64,000 nt of DNA from Deltaproteobacteria bacterium (GTDB lineage: Bacteria; UBA10199; JACPAL01; GCA-016699445): assembly GCA_016699445.1 (NCBI GenBank), contig CP064976.1, forward strand, positions 2,604,001-2,668,000, given 5' to 3'. The position numbers and the translations under genes are program-made. A model generated the notes under the pieces. The model saw only the letters and a program-made list of their open reading frames with translations, did no database searches and was not told the origin of the DNA. Below are positions 8,367 to 18,132 of the stretch, piece by piece; position 1 is the stretch's first letter; each line of letters begins with the position of its first letter.

Positions 8367-10379
8367 ATGTCACAACCTCAAATTAAAGAAGTTTCCAAGG
8401 CTGATTCCTCAATATCTCCATCTCTTGAGCAGAAACCTACCGAAAATAAAATAGAAACACAGAAGTGGAGCGTTCAAGATTCGCTTAAACTTTACAATAT
8501 TGAATCTTGGGGAACAGGGTATTTTTCAGTCAATGATCAAGGGGAGATCACATGTGCGCCCATTCAACAAGAGGGAATCAAAATCTCTCTCATGGCTGTG
8601 ATCAACAAGGCCAAAGAAATGGGACTGTCGTTTCCTATTCAAATTCGTTTTCAGGATTTGTTGAGACATCGAGTACGCGCCATCAATCTAGCCTTTAGGA
8701 ATGCTATTGAAGAGCAGAATTATCCCAATGTTTACAAAGGCGTCTTTCCTATCAAAGTGAATCAGCTTCGCGAAGTTGTTGAAGAAATTTTGGATGCTGG
8801 AAAAGAATTTAATCATGGGATTGAGGTTGGAAGTAAACCTGAGCTCGTGGCTGCTCTTGCTGTGAATGACAATTCTGAAAGTTTGATCGTGTGTAATGGT
8901 TATAAAGATAATCATTTTATTCGCCTGGCTCTCTTGGCTCAAAAGTTTGGACGCAAAGTAATTTTGGTCATGGAAAAAGTCGACGAAGTCGAGCGCGTCA
9001 TCCAGGTTGCAAAGCAAGTGGAAGTAGAGCCCATGATTGGTATCCGTATCCGTCTGGCTAGTAAGAGTTCTGGAAAATGGGCGGATTCAGGAGGGGAGAA
9101 TGCGAAGTTTGGTTTAAGCTCTCCGGAAGCGCTCGAAGCCTGGGAAGTTTTGCAAGAAGCAGGCTTGGGTCAATGCCTGAAGATGATTCATTTTCATATC
9201 GGATCTCAGGTGCCTGATATCATGAATATCAAGCAAGCGGTGCGTGAAGCGACTCGTTATTATGCAAAATTTGTTCAAATTGGTGCAAAGCTGGAATATT
9301 TGGATGTGGGTGGTGGTTTAGGTATTGATTATGATGGGAGTGCGAGCACTTATAATTCGTCCACTAATTACTCATTAGAAGAGTATGCGAGCACGATTAT
9401 CTACAATACTAAGGATGTATGCGAACAGGAAAAAGTGCCGCCACCGACGATTGTTTCAGAATCGGGACGTTCGACAGTCGCTCATCACACAGTTTTAGTG
9501 GCACAAGCTTTTGCTAACGTTGAAAAAACTCACGTTTCAAAACTGATGTCGATTAATGCTGATGACAAAGAACACAAAATCATACGCGATATATTGTCTC
9601 TTAAGAAAAAGATTCCTAACAAAAAAAATCTCGTCGAAGTCTTTCATGCGCTTCAACAACTCAAAGAAGAATCGGTGAGACTTTTTGATGTGGGTCTTTT
9701 GGATTTGGTCACTAAAGCAAAGTTTGAAAATCTCTATTGGCAGATCGCAGAACAGATTTTTAATAAATATCAGCAAAGCGGAAGGGTGCCTGAAGAAATT
9801 GAAGAGTTGGGAGGCAGTCTTAGCGATCAATATGTTTGTAATTTTTCAATATTTCAATCCTTGATCGACAATTGGGCGATTGGACAACTTTTTCCGATTG
9901 TTCCTGTTCATCGTTTGAATGAAATGCCTGATGATCAAGCGACTTTAGTGGATATCACTTGTGATTCTGAAGGTAAGATTGATGGTTTTATTGATCAAAA
10001 TGAAGTGCGAAAATCTTTAGCTGTACATCAAATTATCAATAATCAGCCTTATTATTTGGGATTCTTTTTAATTGGTGCTTATCAAGATATCATGGGTGAT
10101 CAACACAATCTCTTTGGTCGTACCAATGAAATCCATGTCTTTTTGGATCCTGATGAAGAAAGTGGTTTTTATATTGAAGAAGTGATTCCTGGGTCGACTG
10201 TTGAGCAAGTATTGAAAAATACACAGTATGATCCCAACGATCTTATTAGACGGTTTAAAGGTTATATTGATTTAGCGATTAAAGAAGATCGTATTAAACC
10301 GACAATCGGAATGAAACTGATTGATGAGTATCGAAAAGCTTTAAGTGATTATACGTATTTGTCAGATGGACAATTTTAA
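8367..10379 (+). CDS. speA: Biosynthetic arginine decarboxylase
   Basis: PLP-dependent fold-III decarboxylase of 670 residues converting arginine to agmatine, the first step of the agmatine route to putrescine and spermidine. The N-terminal WSVQDSLKLYNIESWGTGYF is the SpeA signature, the PLP lysine is in PIKVNQ (Lys130), the HFHIGSQ and DVGGGLGIDYDG segments build the barrel, and SESGRSTVAHH carries the substrate-binding region. Length matches the 630-660-residue family with an extra 35-residue polar N-terminus. It is followed 15 bases later by a small exported protein. The stretch upstream back to gmhA contains tRNA-fMet and the copy-A repeat. Confidence 0.95.
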   Translation: MSQPQIKEVSKADSSISPSLEQKPTENKIETQKWSVQDSLKLYNIESWGTGYFSVNDQGEITCAPIQQEGIKISLMAVINKAKEMGLSFPIQIRFQDLLRHRVRAINLAFRNAIEEQNYPNVYKGVFPIKVNQLREVVEEILDAGKEFNHGIEVGSKPELVAALAVNDNSESLIVCNGYKDNHFIRLALLAQKFGRKVILVMEKVDEVERVIQVAKQVEVEPMIGIRIRLASKSSGKWADSGGENAKFGLSSPEALEAWEVLQEAGLGQCLKMIHFHIGSQVPDIMNIKQAVREATRYYAKFVQIGAKLEYLDVGGGLGIDYDGSASTYNSSTNYSLEEYASTIIYNTKDVCEQEKVPPPTIVSESGRSTVAHHTVLVAQAFANVEKTHVSKLMSINADDKEHKIIRDILSLKKKIPNKKNLVEVFHALQQLKEESVRLFDVGLLDLVTKAKFENLYWQIAEQIFNKYQQSGRVPEEIEELGGSLSDQYVCNFSIFQSLIDNWAIGQLFPIVPVHRLNEMPDDQATLVDITCDSEGKIDGFIDQNEVRKSLAVHQIINNQPYYLGFFLIGAYQDIMGDQHNLFGRTNEIHVFLDPDEESGFYIEEVIPGSTVEQVLKNTQYDPNDLIRRFKGYIDLAIKEDRIKPTIGMKLIDEYRKALSDYTYLSDGQF

Positions 10380-10394
10380 AAAAGGGGAAAACTT

Positions 10395-10763
10395 ATGATG
10401 AGTGCAAGTAAAACAAAATGGATGTCTTTAGTCATCGCTTTATTTATTGCCGTTTCTGCAGGTGCTGCAGGTAAAGCCAAGCTGGATAAGGTTGAGAAAA
10501 AACAAACATTTAACAAAGCTCACCATAAAACACTTTCAGTAAAATATGAAAAGCTTGCCAGCGATCAGGATAAAGTCACTGAAGAATATAAAAAAATGTT
10601 AGCTACTGCAGAAGAACAAATCAAAAAAGCTAACGATAAAGAATGGAAAAATTATCTGAAAGACGGAAAAAAACATTTTAAGAAAATCATTAAGGATTCT
10701 GAAAAATTGGCTGATGATTATCGAGATCTTGCCAAAACACAGCGCGATATAGCTCAGCCTTAA
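10395..10763 (+). CDS. Small exported lysine-rich protein, unknown
   Basis: 122 residues with a Sec-type signal (positively charged start, hydrophobic core MSLVIALFIAVSAGAAG) and a likely cleavage after AGA. The mature part of about 95 residues is almost wholly helical and very rich in Lys, Asp and Glu, which suggests a coiled-coil periplasmic protein. A GGGG Shine-Dalgarno stretch (aaggggaaaac) precedes the ATG. The second Met, one codon in after the first, is an alternative start. It ends two bases from the convergent downstream gene. I do not recognise a family. Confidence 0.72.
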   Translation: MMSASKTKWMSLVIALFIAVSAGAAGKAKLDKVEKKQTFNKAHHKTLSVKYEKLASDQDKVTEEYKKMLATAEEQIKKANDKEWKNYLKDGKKHFKKIIKDSEKLADDYRDLAKTQRDIAQP

Positions 10764-10764
10764 T

Positions 10765-11259
10765 TTATTTTTTTTCTAGTTTTTCAAGTAATGGCTCAAG
10801 AAGAGATTCTTCTTGGGCCATTTCAAATTGTAGGTTTTGAGCGCCTTTGAGAATGGCCATGCAAAAAAGTAGGGTTTGGACAGCTTCTTTATAATGAAGC
10901 TCATTTGAAAGATCGTTTGTGAGATGTGTCACATGGCCGATCATGCGATGGAGGTCTTGAAAGCAGACGACAGGCGGTAGATTTCCAAAAACTCCAGTTT
11001 CTTCATAAGAAGGGGCAAATCCAAAACCCGCATAACAAAGAATCAGTTCCTGACCATTTTCAAATACGAGATTGATATAAGTACCAAGACCTTCAGAATT
11101 ATCTTTTACCTGCCATTGTTTTACCTCTGGAAAGAGTATGAGTCTGTTTTTACTCGTAGTCGTCTCATTAAGGATTATTCCATGGGACACAGACTGTGAG
11201 GTAAAGATGTCTTTGTTAAGAGAAAGCCAATGATAGAGCATCTGTTCTAGTGAGTTCAT
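10765..11259 (-). CDS. Hypothetical protein
   Basis: About 164 residues with no signal or membrane segment. A mixed alpha/beta composition with a hydrophobic strand pair (LVFENGQELILCYAGFGFAP) and an acidic C-terminal helix ending in LEKLEKK. I recognise no domain. A Met four codons upstream (11271) is also in frame, and neither has a clear ribosome binding site. It faces the speA transcription unit tail to tail with a one-base gap. Confidence 0.6.
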   Translation of the reverse strand: MNSLEQMLYHWLSLNKDIFTSQSVSHGIILNETTTSKNRLILFPEVKQWQVKDNSEGLGTYINLVFENGQELILCYAGFGFAPSYEETGVFGNLPPVVCFQDLHRMIGHVTHLTNDLSNELHYKEAVQTLLFCMAILKGAQNLQFEMAQEESLLEPLLEKLEKK

Positions 11260-11313
11260 AGTTATATACATTGTCGCATAAGATATATTATGTAAAATAC
11301 TATATCTGTAAAA

Positions 11314-11724
11314 TTAATCATCTAAGCGTCTTGACCTTAAAGCCTTTTTATTCGCGTGATGCCTTTTATCATCTAACATCTTAGCCTTAGCCCTTTTAGA
11401 TCTCTTTCGTTTTTGTCGTCGGATCTTTTCTCGAGCTTGCTCTTCTTGAGATTGTTTTCCCAAGACTTGAGATTCAATCTTCTCCACTAATAATCGTCTG
11501 GCTAAAAAACGATTCATCGCCTGACTACGACTTTCCTGGCATCGAACGATTAATCCCGTTGGTATATGTTTTAAAAATACAACAACGGATGTTTTATTGA
11601 TCTTTTGACCACCAGAACCACTTCCTTTGATAAAGTCTTCCAGCAAGTCTTCCTCACGGACTCCGAATCGTAGCATTTTTTCTTCAAGCTGCTTTTGTTT
11701 TTCAGGTGAAACGGGAAAAATCAT
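11314..11724 (-). CDS. Peptide chain release factor-like protein (GGQ domain only)
   Basis: 136 residues consisting of the class I release factor catalytic domain without codon-recognition domains. The peptidyl-hydrolysis loop GSGSGGQKINKTSVVV is near residues 34-49 and is followed by VRCQESRSQAMNRFLA. The tail is strongly basic (many KR repeats), as in ribosome-rescue factors of the ArfB/MTRFR type that enter the empty mRNA channel. It probably releases peptides from stalled ribosomes. Divergently transcribed from prmA with a 35-base gap. Which rescue subclass it belongs to cannot be fixed by eye. Confidence 0.85.
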   Translation of the reverse strand: MIFPVSPEKQKQLEEKMLRFGVREEDLLEDFIKGSGSGGQKINKTSVVVFLKHIPTGLIVRCQESRSQAMNRFLARRLLVEKIESQVLGKQSQEEQAREKIRRQKRKRSKRAKAKMLDDKRHHANKKALRSRRLDD

Positions 11725-11759
11725 GTGTCATGAAATGACTAATCAGGATAAGAAAAGCA

Positions 11760-12607
11760 ATGTCTAAGCCCGTTTATCATTCTATAACACTCAAGGTTAC
11801 CAAAAATCTCTCTGAAGAAGCTTACGCGCAACTTTATGAAATTGGCTGTGCTGGAATCGTCGAAGAAGACACCTCAGATCCAAATGCGATCATTATCAAA
11901 GCCTATTTTGAAAATCACCCCAAGCCTTCTCAGATTCTCACCATCGCGTCTCAATTGAGCCTTGATCCTGTTACACTCACGGAAATTGGTTTGAATAGTA
12001 ATGAATTTAAGCCTGCACCCTACGACCCGTTTCATTTGACTGGAAATTACTGGGTAACACCCCCTGAGGATCTTTTTTTATCTACTCACAGACCTCCCGA
12101 ACCCTCTATTCAACTCCTTATCAAACCTGGAGTCGCGTTTGGTACAGGACGTCATCAAACAACACGATTATGCGCTTCTTTGTTGGAGAATACCCCTATT
12201 CCATCTCGAAACTCTCTTTTAGATGTCGGTACTGGAAGTGGGATTTTAGCGATTGTTGCTGATAAGTTAGGATTTCAGGAAATTGAGGCTGTTGAAATCT
12301 CCCAAGAAGCTCTAGAAAATGCGCGAGAAAATTTTGATATTAATAAAACATCACCAATTACACTCTTCGACAATATTACAAATGTAAAAAGACTTATAAC
12401 ATCGTTATTGCCAATATCCTTACACCGACAATTCTACATCTTAAACAAGAACTTCTACGCCGCCTAAAACCTGATGGGTATTTAATACTTTCTGGAATTA
12501 CTTGTGACGAATACCCTCTTATCTCTCAAGCTTTTGTTGAACTCGAAAAAGTTAAAGATCTTGTTGAAGATGATTGGGTGGGTGTTTCTTATAAATTACG
12601 AACCTAA
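11760..12607 (+). CDS. prmA: Ribosomal protein L11 methyltransferase, broken by a frameshift
   Basis: The first frame (11760-12467) encodes an N-terminal domain and the SAM-binding core (GVAFGTGRHQTTRLC, then DVGTGSGILAI). It then leaves register in a run of five A at 12386-12390. One added A restores TYNIVIANILTPTILHLK and the remaining PrmA C-terminus, ending at the TAA at 12605-12607. The restored protein is about 282 residues, the normal size. The family trimethylates ribosomal protein L11. Conservation on both sides of the break argues that the gene is intact in the cell or only very recently broken. It overlaps the convergent LapA-domain gene by 12 bases. Confidence 0.85.
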
Positions 12608-12940
12608 AGTAGGCCTAACAGATTCTTGCAATGGCAAGCGGGCAGCTTCCAATTCTCTTTCAAGCTCACGAATTCTTTTGTCTCTTGAACGTACAGCAAT
12701 AGATTTAAACAAAGCTGGAATCGCCTGAAGTAAAGCCAAAAAGATAATTCCCAAGCAAAACGCTGTAATAACCACAAGTCCTAAGGGAACGGGCTCTGAT
12801 TTGAGTGTAAATAAGTAGGGAATCGAAAATCTAAAAGACATTGGATAATTAAAAACTTCTTCGTTTAGATTACTGTAGAGAAAATTAAGAATAATAAAAA
12901 TAACTAGAGACAAAAAAATCGCCGAAAATATTTTTCGCAT
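12596..12940 (-). CDS. LapA-domain (DUF1049) membrane protein
   Basis: 114 residues with two membrane helices (about 5-25 and 55-80), a periplasmic loop between them, and a charged cytoplasmic coiled coil (RSRDKRIRELERELEAA). This is the layout of LapA-type lipopolysaccharide-assembly proteins, including the ALLQAIPALF stretch after the second helix. It is the last gene of the alaC-hom-thrC-HIT run, three bases after the HIT gene. Its partner LapB is not in the window. Confidence 0.75.
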   Translation of the reverse strand: MRKIFSAIFLSLVIFIILNFLYSNLNEEVFNYPMSFRFSIPYLFTLKSEPVPLGLVVITAFCLGIIFLALLQAIPALFKSIAVRSRDKRIRELERELEAARLPLQESVRPTLGS

Positions 12941-12943
12941 AAT

Positions 12944-13420
12944 CTATCTCCAATGTTTTTTTAATATATCATAAGTCGTCATCAAATGTTGGGGCATTGA
13001 TTTGGTTTCTGAAACCACGGGCCAAAAATTAGTATCACCTACCCATCGAGGAATCAGGTGAAAATGAATATGATCGTCAATCCCCGCTCCAGCCGCTCGA
13101 CCTAAATTAAGGCCTCCATTAAAACCGTGAGGTTTAAGAGCTTTTGTCATCACTTTTTCAGCTTTTGCTAAAAAACCAAATATCTCTTTAGCTTCGTTAC
13201 CATTCAGCTTGGTGAGACTAGCGACATGTTTATAAGGAATAACCATCAAATGACCATTATTATAAGGATACTTATTCATGATCACAAAGCTGTATTTCCC
13301 TCGAGCCAAGATCAGATCATCACGATCTTTTTTACGCTTATGACGCGTACAAAAAACACAGCCCTTCTCACGTTCACCTAAAATAAATTCCAAACGCCAG
13401 GGAGCAAAGCTTGGTTTCAT
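12944..13420 (-). CDS. HIT family (histidine triad) nucleotide phosphohydrolase/phosphorylase
   Basis: 158 residues. The histidine triad is DDHIHFHLIPRW (H-x-H-x-H), and the N-terminus has a CVFC zinc-binding-type pair. NGGLNLGRAAGAG precedes the triad, as in the Ap4A-phosphorylase-like HIT proteins that are widespread in bacteria. It overlaps thrC by four bases (ATGA), so it is translated with the threonine genes though it is not a threonine enzyme. Substrate not deducible. Confidence 0.88.
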   Translation of the reverse strand: MKPSFAPWRLEFILGEREKGCVFCTRHKRKKDRDDLILARGKYSFVIMNKYPYNNGHLMVIPYKHVASLTKLNGNEAKEIFGFLAKAEKVMTKALKPHGFNGGLNLGRAAGAGIDDHIHFHLIPRWVGDTNFWPVVSETKSMPQHLMTTYDILKKHWR

Positions 13421-14469
13421 AGTTTCATCGCTTTAAGTATTTTTTTCAAATCAGGTTTAACAAAAATGGGTGGTTTCACACCTTTGATCGCTGTATCAGG
13501 ATCTTTTAATCCATGCCCTGTCAATGTGCAGACAATAACATCCCCACTTTTGAAAAATTTGTTTTTAGCTAATTTTAAAATTCCGGCTATCGAAGCCGCT
13601 GAGGCTGGTTCACAAAAATAACCATCTAAAGACGCTACTAAATGGTAAGCTTTCAAAATTTCTTTATCAGTGACTTTATCGATGAGACCTTTGGATTCAT
13701 CTCGAGCCTGAAGAGCATATTGCCAAGAAGCGGGATTTCCTATTCGAATTGCTGTCGCAATTGTTTCGGGATTTTTGACAGGACGACCTAAGACAATAGG
13801 CGCAGATCCAGAAGCCTGAAACCCAAGCATTTTGGGCAGCTTTTCAATCATGCCTTCTGAGTGGTATTGCTTATACCCTCTCCAATAGGCCGTGATATTT
13901 CCAGCATTTCCTACAGGAAGAGCATGGTATGTCGGTGCGTCTCCAAGCTGCTCGGCGATTTCAAAAGCTGCAGATTTTTGTCCATCTAAACGGTAAGGGT
14001 TGATGGAATTTACAACTGTCGCCAAACCTTGCTCGCCTATCTTGCGAACAATTTCCAAAGCTTCGTCAAAATTTCCATCAATAGCCAAGACTCGAGATCC
14101 ATGGACCAAAGCTTGTGAAAGTTTTCCTAAAGCAATTTTTCCTTTTGGGATAAGTACGTATGAGCGCAATCCCGCACGCGCAGCATAAGCAGCCTGTGCT
14201 GCTGAAGTGTTTCCTGTGGAAGCACAAACAACCGCCTGACTCTTAGCTTCAACTGCTTTTGAAATAGCATATGTCATCCCGCGATCTTTAAAAGAACCTG
14301 TGGGATTTAAGCCTTCTAATTTCAAATAGACTTTAACACCTTTGCCAATCAAAGCACTCAAGCGGGGTGCATGCAAAAGAGGTGTATTCCCTTCATTAAG
14401 CGTGACGATACATCGAGGATCGATGGGTAGGTATTTTGAGTATTTAACAATAATTCCGTTGTAGTTCAT
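13417..14469 (-). CDS. thrC: Threonine synthase
   Basis: PLP fold-II enzyme of 350 residues that turns O-phosphohomoserine into threonine. EGNTPLLHAPRLS near 25-37, the PLP lysine in NPTGSFKDRGM, the CASTGNTSAA phosphate-binding region, and the LTGHGLKDP near the end are typical of the short (about 350-residue) threonine synthase class. It is two bases after hom, matching the metabolic order. Full length. Confidence 0.94.
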   Translation of the reverse strand: MNYNGIIVKYSKYLPIDPRCIVTLNEGNTPLLHAPRLSALIGKGVKVYLKLEGLNPTGSFKDRGMTYAISKAVEAKSQAVVCASTGNTSAAQAAYAARAGLRSYVLIPKGKIALGKLSQALVHGSRVLAIDGNFDEALEIVRKIGEQGLATVVNSINPYRLDGQKSAAFEIAEQLGDAPTYHALPVGNAGNITAYWRGYKQYHSEGMIEKLPKMLGFQASGSAPIVLGRPVKNPETIATAIRIGNPASWQYALQARDESKGLIDKVTDKEILKAYHLVASLDGYFCEPASAASIAGILKLAKNKFFKSGDVIVCTLTGHGLKDPDTAIKGVKPPIFVKPDLKKILKAMKL

Positions 14470-14470
14470 A

Positions 14471-15775
14471 TTATTTGTTTCCAGAGTGCGCTAAAACACG
14501 AATGAGTGTTGGTGTATCCAATACAGCTTCAAGTTTTTCAATCTTTTCTAAAGCTTGTTTCAAATTTTTCTCTAAAGTCTTATGAGTCAAAACAACAATC
14601 GGAATTTTGGAATCGACTTCATTTTCTTTTTGGTAAACAGCGGCAATTCCAATATTGGCTTCACCTAAGCATCCAGCAATTTGTCCAAACACTCCTGGCT
14701 TATCGACAACAGAAAATCTTAAATAATATTCCGAATGAAGTTCATTGATAGAAACCATCGAAATCATTGATTCTGATTTAAATACCGGCTTGACGGGCTT
14801 CAAAACAGATCGCGACAAGCCAGCTCTAATAATATCAGAAACCACTGCAGAAGCCGTTGGCATCATCCCTGCACCACGCCCTAAAAACATCGCTTCACCT
14901 ACGGCATCACCTTTAAGAAAAACAGCGTTAAAAACTCCATTCACACGAGCCAGTGGATGATCTTGTGGCACCATAGTGGGATGCACACGTGCTTCAATCC
15001 CCTCTTCCTGCTTTCGTGTAATTCCCAAAAGTTTGATTACATAACCCAGCTTTTGAGCATATTCGATATCAAGAGGTGTGATCTTCTCAATCCCTTCTAC
15101 ATAAACACCCTGATGAGGAAGAACACCAAAAGCCAACCATGTCAGGAGAGATAATTTTTGCGCCGCATCAATCCCCTTCACATCAAAATCAGGATTGGCT
15201 TCGGCATACCCTGCCTCTTGAGCCTCTTTGAGAATGCTGTGAAAGTCAGCCTTGCGAGAAGTCATTTCCGAGAGAATATAATTACATGTCCCATTGATAA
15301 TCCCATACATCTCTTCAATTTGATTTCCGACAAAGCCTTCTCGGATAGATTGTATAATAGGAATACCACCTGCCACAGACGCTTCAAAACCAACACTCAC
15401 AGATTTTTCATAAGCTTTTTGAAAAATCTCTTCTGATTTTTCGGCCAGCAGCGCTTTATTGGCGGTAACAATTTCTTTTCCAGATTCAATCGCTTTTAAA
15501 ATATAGTTTTGAGTGGGCAAAATACCGCCCAAAAGTTCAACAACAATATCAATCTCTGGATCTTCCAGTATATCATTAGGCTGAATTGTGAGAAGTGATG
15601 CTGGCACATCGACTGATCTTTTTTTCTTTAAATCATGAACGAGAATTTTTTTTATCTGAAATTTGATTCCAGATCTTTCTTCAATAGCTGCAGCATTATT
15701 TTTTAAAATTTCCCAAACACCAGATCCGACAGTCCCTAATCCTAATAACCCAATCTTAATTTCTTTATTTTTCAT
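14471..15775 (-). CDS. hom: Homoserine dehydrogenase
   Basis: 434 residues. NAD(P)-binding LLGLGTVGSGVWE at the N-terminus, catalytic core with the GIINGTCNYIL motif, and a C-terminal ACT domain (RFSVVDKPGVFGQIAG onward) that usually gives threonine feedback control. I chose the ATG at 15775 because it gives the conserved N-terminus. An upstream in-frame start would add 21 residues read out of alaC coding sequence. It overlaps the end of alaC by 11 bases and makes homoserine for thrC downstream. Confidence 0.94.
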   Translation of the reverse strand: MKNKEIKIGLLGLGTVGSGVWEILKNNAAAIEERSGIKFQIKKILVHDLKKKRSVDVPASLLTIQPNDILEDPEIDIVVELLGGILPTQNYILKAIESGKEIVTANKALLAEKSEEIFQKAYEKSVSVGFEASVAGGIPIIQSIREGFVGNQIEEMYGIINGTCNYILSEMTSRKADFHSILKEAQEAGYAEANPDFDVKGIDAAQKLSLLTWLAFGVLPHQGVYVEGIEKITPLDIEYAQKLGYVIKLLGITRKQEEGIEARVHPTMVPQDHPLARVNGVFNAVFLKGDAVGEAMFLGRGAGMMPTASAVVSDIIRAGLSRSVLKPVKPVFKSESMISMVSINELHSEYYLRFSVVDKPGVFGQIAGCLGEANIGIAAVYQKENEVDSKIPIVVLTHKTLEKNLKQALEKIEKLEAVLDTPTLIRVLAHSGNK

Positions 15776-16937
15776 GAAGTGCCTTTTTAATTCCTGCCAC
15801 CGCTTGACGTGTGCGTTTTTCGTTTTCAACCAAAGCAAATCTTACATAGTCATCCCCTGCATCACCAAAACCAACTCCTGGAGATACAGTCACTTTAGCT
15901 TCTTTTAGAAGGATTTTGGCAAATTCGAGAGATTTCTTCTCTCTAAATGCCTCTGGGATTTTTGCCCATACAAACATGGTCGCTTTTGGTTTTTCTACAG
16001 CCCAACCAATGCGATTGAGTCCATCACACAAAATGTCGCGACGATGTTTATAAATTTCGACAATTTCTTTCACATAATGCTGAGGTCCATCTAGCGCGAC
16101 GGTCGCTGCAATCTGAATCGGAGCAAATTGCCCATAATCCAAATAACTTTTAATTTTTGTCAGTGCTGCAATCAGCTCACGATTGCCCACCATAAATCCC
16201 ACACGCCATCCAGGCATGCTGTAGCTTTTGGACAATGAATAGATTTCCACAGCAACATCCTTAGCTCCCGGTACTTGCAAGATCGAAGGTGCCTGATACC
16301 CATCAAAGACAAGGTCGGCATAGGCAAAATCATGAATAACTTTAATGTCAAATTCACGAGCTAATTGAACCACTTTTTCAAAAAACGAAAGCCCCACAAT
16401 TTGTGCTGTCGGATTGGAAGGAAAAGAAATGATTAAAAATTTTATTCTCTTTCCAAACTCTTTCAGCAGACTCGTAGCATCGTGCAAAAACTGTTCTTCA
16501 CTCTCAAAACGAATCGGTTTGACATCGGCCCCTGCAATGACAGCCGCATAGGTATGGATGGGATACGTAGGATTTGGAACGAGAACCAAATCTCCAGGTC
16601 CTGTGGCAGCATACATCAAATGCGAAATAGATTCTTTAGCACCAATCGTTGCAATTGCTTCATAGTCAAAATCAAGCTCCACTCCGTAATTTCTCTTATA
16701 CCAATTACACATCGCCATACGAAGCTTTGGGAGACCACGAGATACTGAGTATCGATGATTCTTTTCTTTGGAAGCCGCCTCTTTGAGCTTAGCCACGATA
16801 TGAGGTGGTGTAGCGATATCGGGATTTCCCATACCGAGATTGATAATGTCCTCTCCCCTTTTTCGAGCTTCTGTCATCATCGCGACAACAACTCCAAGAG
16901 TATAAGGAGGTAATTTTTTTAGACGTTCAAATTCCAA
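15765..16937 (-). CDS. alaC: Aminotransferase class I, AlaC-type alanine transaminase
   Basis: 390-residue PLP fold-I aminotransferase. It tracks E. coli AlaC closely: GEDIINLGMGNPDIATPPHIV, YSVSRGLPKLR, PNPTYPIH, FPSNPTAQ, and the PLP lysine in SLSKSYSMPGWR. In deltaproteobacterial genomes this gene commonly precedes hom and thrC, where it may make alanine or act on aspartate-family intermediates. The neighbourhood (alaC-hom-thrC) is as expected. It is 12 bases after lipA. Confidence 0.88.
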   Translation of the reverse strand: MEFERLKKLPPYTLGVVVAMMTEARKRGEDIINLGMGNPDIATPPHIVAKLKEAASKEKNHRYSVSRGLPKLRMAMCNWYKRNYGVELDFDYEAIATIGAKESISHLMYAATGPGDLVLVPNPTYPIHTYAAVIAGADVKPIRFESEEQFLHDATSLLKEFGKRIKFLIISFPSNPTAQIVGLSFFEKVVQLAREFDIKVIHDFAYADLVFDGYQAPSILQVPGAKDVAVEIYSLSKSYSMPGWRVGFMVGNRELIAALTKIKSYLDYGQFAPIQIAATVALDGPQHYVKEIVEIYKHRRDILCDGLNRIGWAVEKPKATMFVWAKIPEAFREKKSLEFAKILLKEAKVTVSPGVGFGDAGDDYVRFALVENEKRTRQAVAGIKKALHEK

Positions 16938-16949
16938 GTAAGATCCTTT

Positions 16950-17837
16950 TTATTTAAAATTAACCATTTTTTCAGCATGGTAGGAGCTTCGAACAAATGG
17001 GCCTGAGGCCACAGACTCAAATCCGATCTCGTAACCATAACGTTCTAATTCTTCGAAAACTTCGGGGCGCACATACTCCACTACCGGCAAATTACTCGTT
17101 GTTGGCTGTAGATATTGGCCGATCGTAATAATATTACACCCAACATTTCTTAAATCATTCAAAGCTTGATGTACTTCATCTAAAGTTTCTCCAAGCCCCA
17201 ACATGATTCCGGATTTTGTTTTAATATTGGAATCATATTCTTTTACACGACGCAAAAATTCGAGAGAGTTTTCATAAGTAGCCCGATGTCTCACGCGATC
17301 TGTCAAACGACTGACGGTTTCCAAATTATGATTAAAAACGTCTGGATGAGCTTCACAGACTTTTTTCATTGAGTTGGGATTCATTTGAAAATCTGTCGTC
17401 AAAACTTCGATGATAGTTTTTGGATTTTTCTCACGGATCGCATCAATGACTTTAACAAAATGAGAAGCCCCACAATCGTCCAAATCATCACGGGCTACAC
17501 ATGTAATGACTGCATGTTTCAAAGCCAGCTTAGAAACAATCTCTGCAGCTTTTCGGGGTTCCTCTTGATCTACAGGCTCAGGTTTTCCTGCTGTAATCGA
17601 ACAAAACCCACAGTGCCGCGTACACACATCTCCTAAAATCATGAGTGTCGCTGTCCCTTGAGACCAACACTCACTCATATTAGGACACATGGCTTCTTCA
17701 CACACGGTGTAGAGTTTACGGTCGCGCAGATCTTTTCGCAGACTCAAAACATCATCTGAGATCTTTAAAGGCTTTTTAAGCCATTCTGGCAGCCGTTTTC
17801 GTTCCGGTCTTCTCGGTAAAGTGGGAAGCTCAATCAT
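16950..17837 (-). CDS. lipA: Lipoyl synthase
   Basis: Radical-SAM enzyme of 295 residues that inserts two sulfurs into octanoyl-carrier domains. The auxiliary cluster ligands are Cys46, Cys51 and Cys57 (CEEAMCPNMSEC), the radical-SAM CTRHCGFC is at 72-79, and the C-terminal RSSYHAE supplies the conserved serine. Complete. It is the first gene of the minus-strand run with alaC. No lipB is in the window. Confidence 0.95.
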   Translation of the reverse strand: MIELPTLPRRPERKRLPEWLKKPLKISDDVLSLRKDLRDRKLYTVCEEAMCPNMSECWSQGTATLMILGDVCTRHCGFCSITAGKPEPVDQEEPRKAAEIVSKLALKHAVITCVARDDLDDCGASHFVKVIDAIREKNPKTIIEVLTTDFQMNPNSMKKVCEAHPDVFNHNLETVSRLTDRVRHRATYENSLEFLRRVKEYDSNIKTKSGIMLGLGETLDEVHQALNDLRNVGCNIITIGQYLQPTTSNLPVVEYVRPEVFEELERYGYEIGFESVASGPFVRSSYHAEKMVNFK

Positions 17838-17849
17838 AAAAATACTCTT

Positions 17850-18115
17850 TTATAGTTTTCTCAATTTTTTCTCAAAACTTCTAACTCCTATAGTACGTCC
17901 TTTTTTAATATCCTTCTCTGCTTTTTGAACAGATTGAACAAGATAATCTTTATAAGCTCGACGCTCATATTCATGAACATCTATACAGACCATGGCAGCT
18001 TTTCCATTTTGAGTGACAATGAGTGGTTGTTTGCTTTTTTTAGTCGATTGATGACCTTATTAGCCCCATGAACCAGGTCGCTGATAGGAATGATGTCTTT
18101 AGGTAATATATTCAT
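17850..18115 (-). pseudogene. Phd/YefM-type antitoxin, frameshifted, no toxin beside it
   Basis: Read from the ATG at 18115 the product begins MNILPKDIIPISDLVHGANKV, the Phd/YefM DNA-binding N-terminus. The frame breaks in a run of seven T (18035-18041). One added base restores QPLIVTQNGKAAMVCIDVHE and a normal end at 17850, 88 residues in all. A perfect palindrome lies 17 bases before the start (18133-18159), as expected for autoregulation. No ParE/Doc/YoeB-like reading frame is next to it: downstream is lipA, upstream is yciI. The break may be a consensus error. Confidence 0.72.
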
Positions 18116-18132
18116 AAGAAAATCCTTGTTTA

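Noticed and set aside
12386..12390. Programmed frameshift in prmA
   Set aside because: The site is not a true X-XXY-YYZ slippery heptamer in frame, and equal one-base losses occur in unrelated genes and a tRNA.
15776..15838. 21-residue N-terminal extension of homoserine dehydrogenase
   Set aside because: It is the alaC coding sequence read in another frame, and the family motif begins at the Met at 15775.
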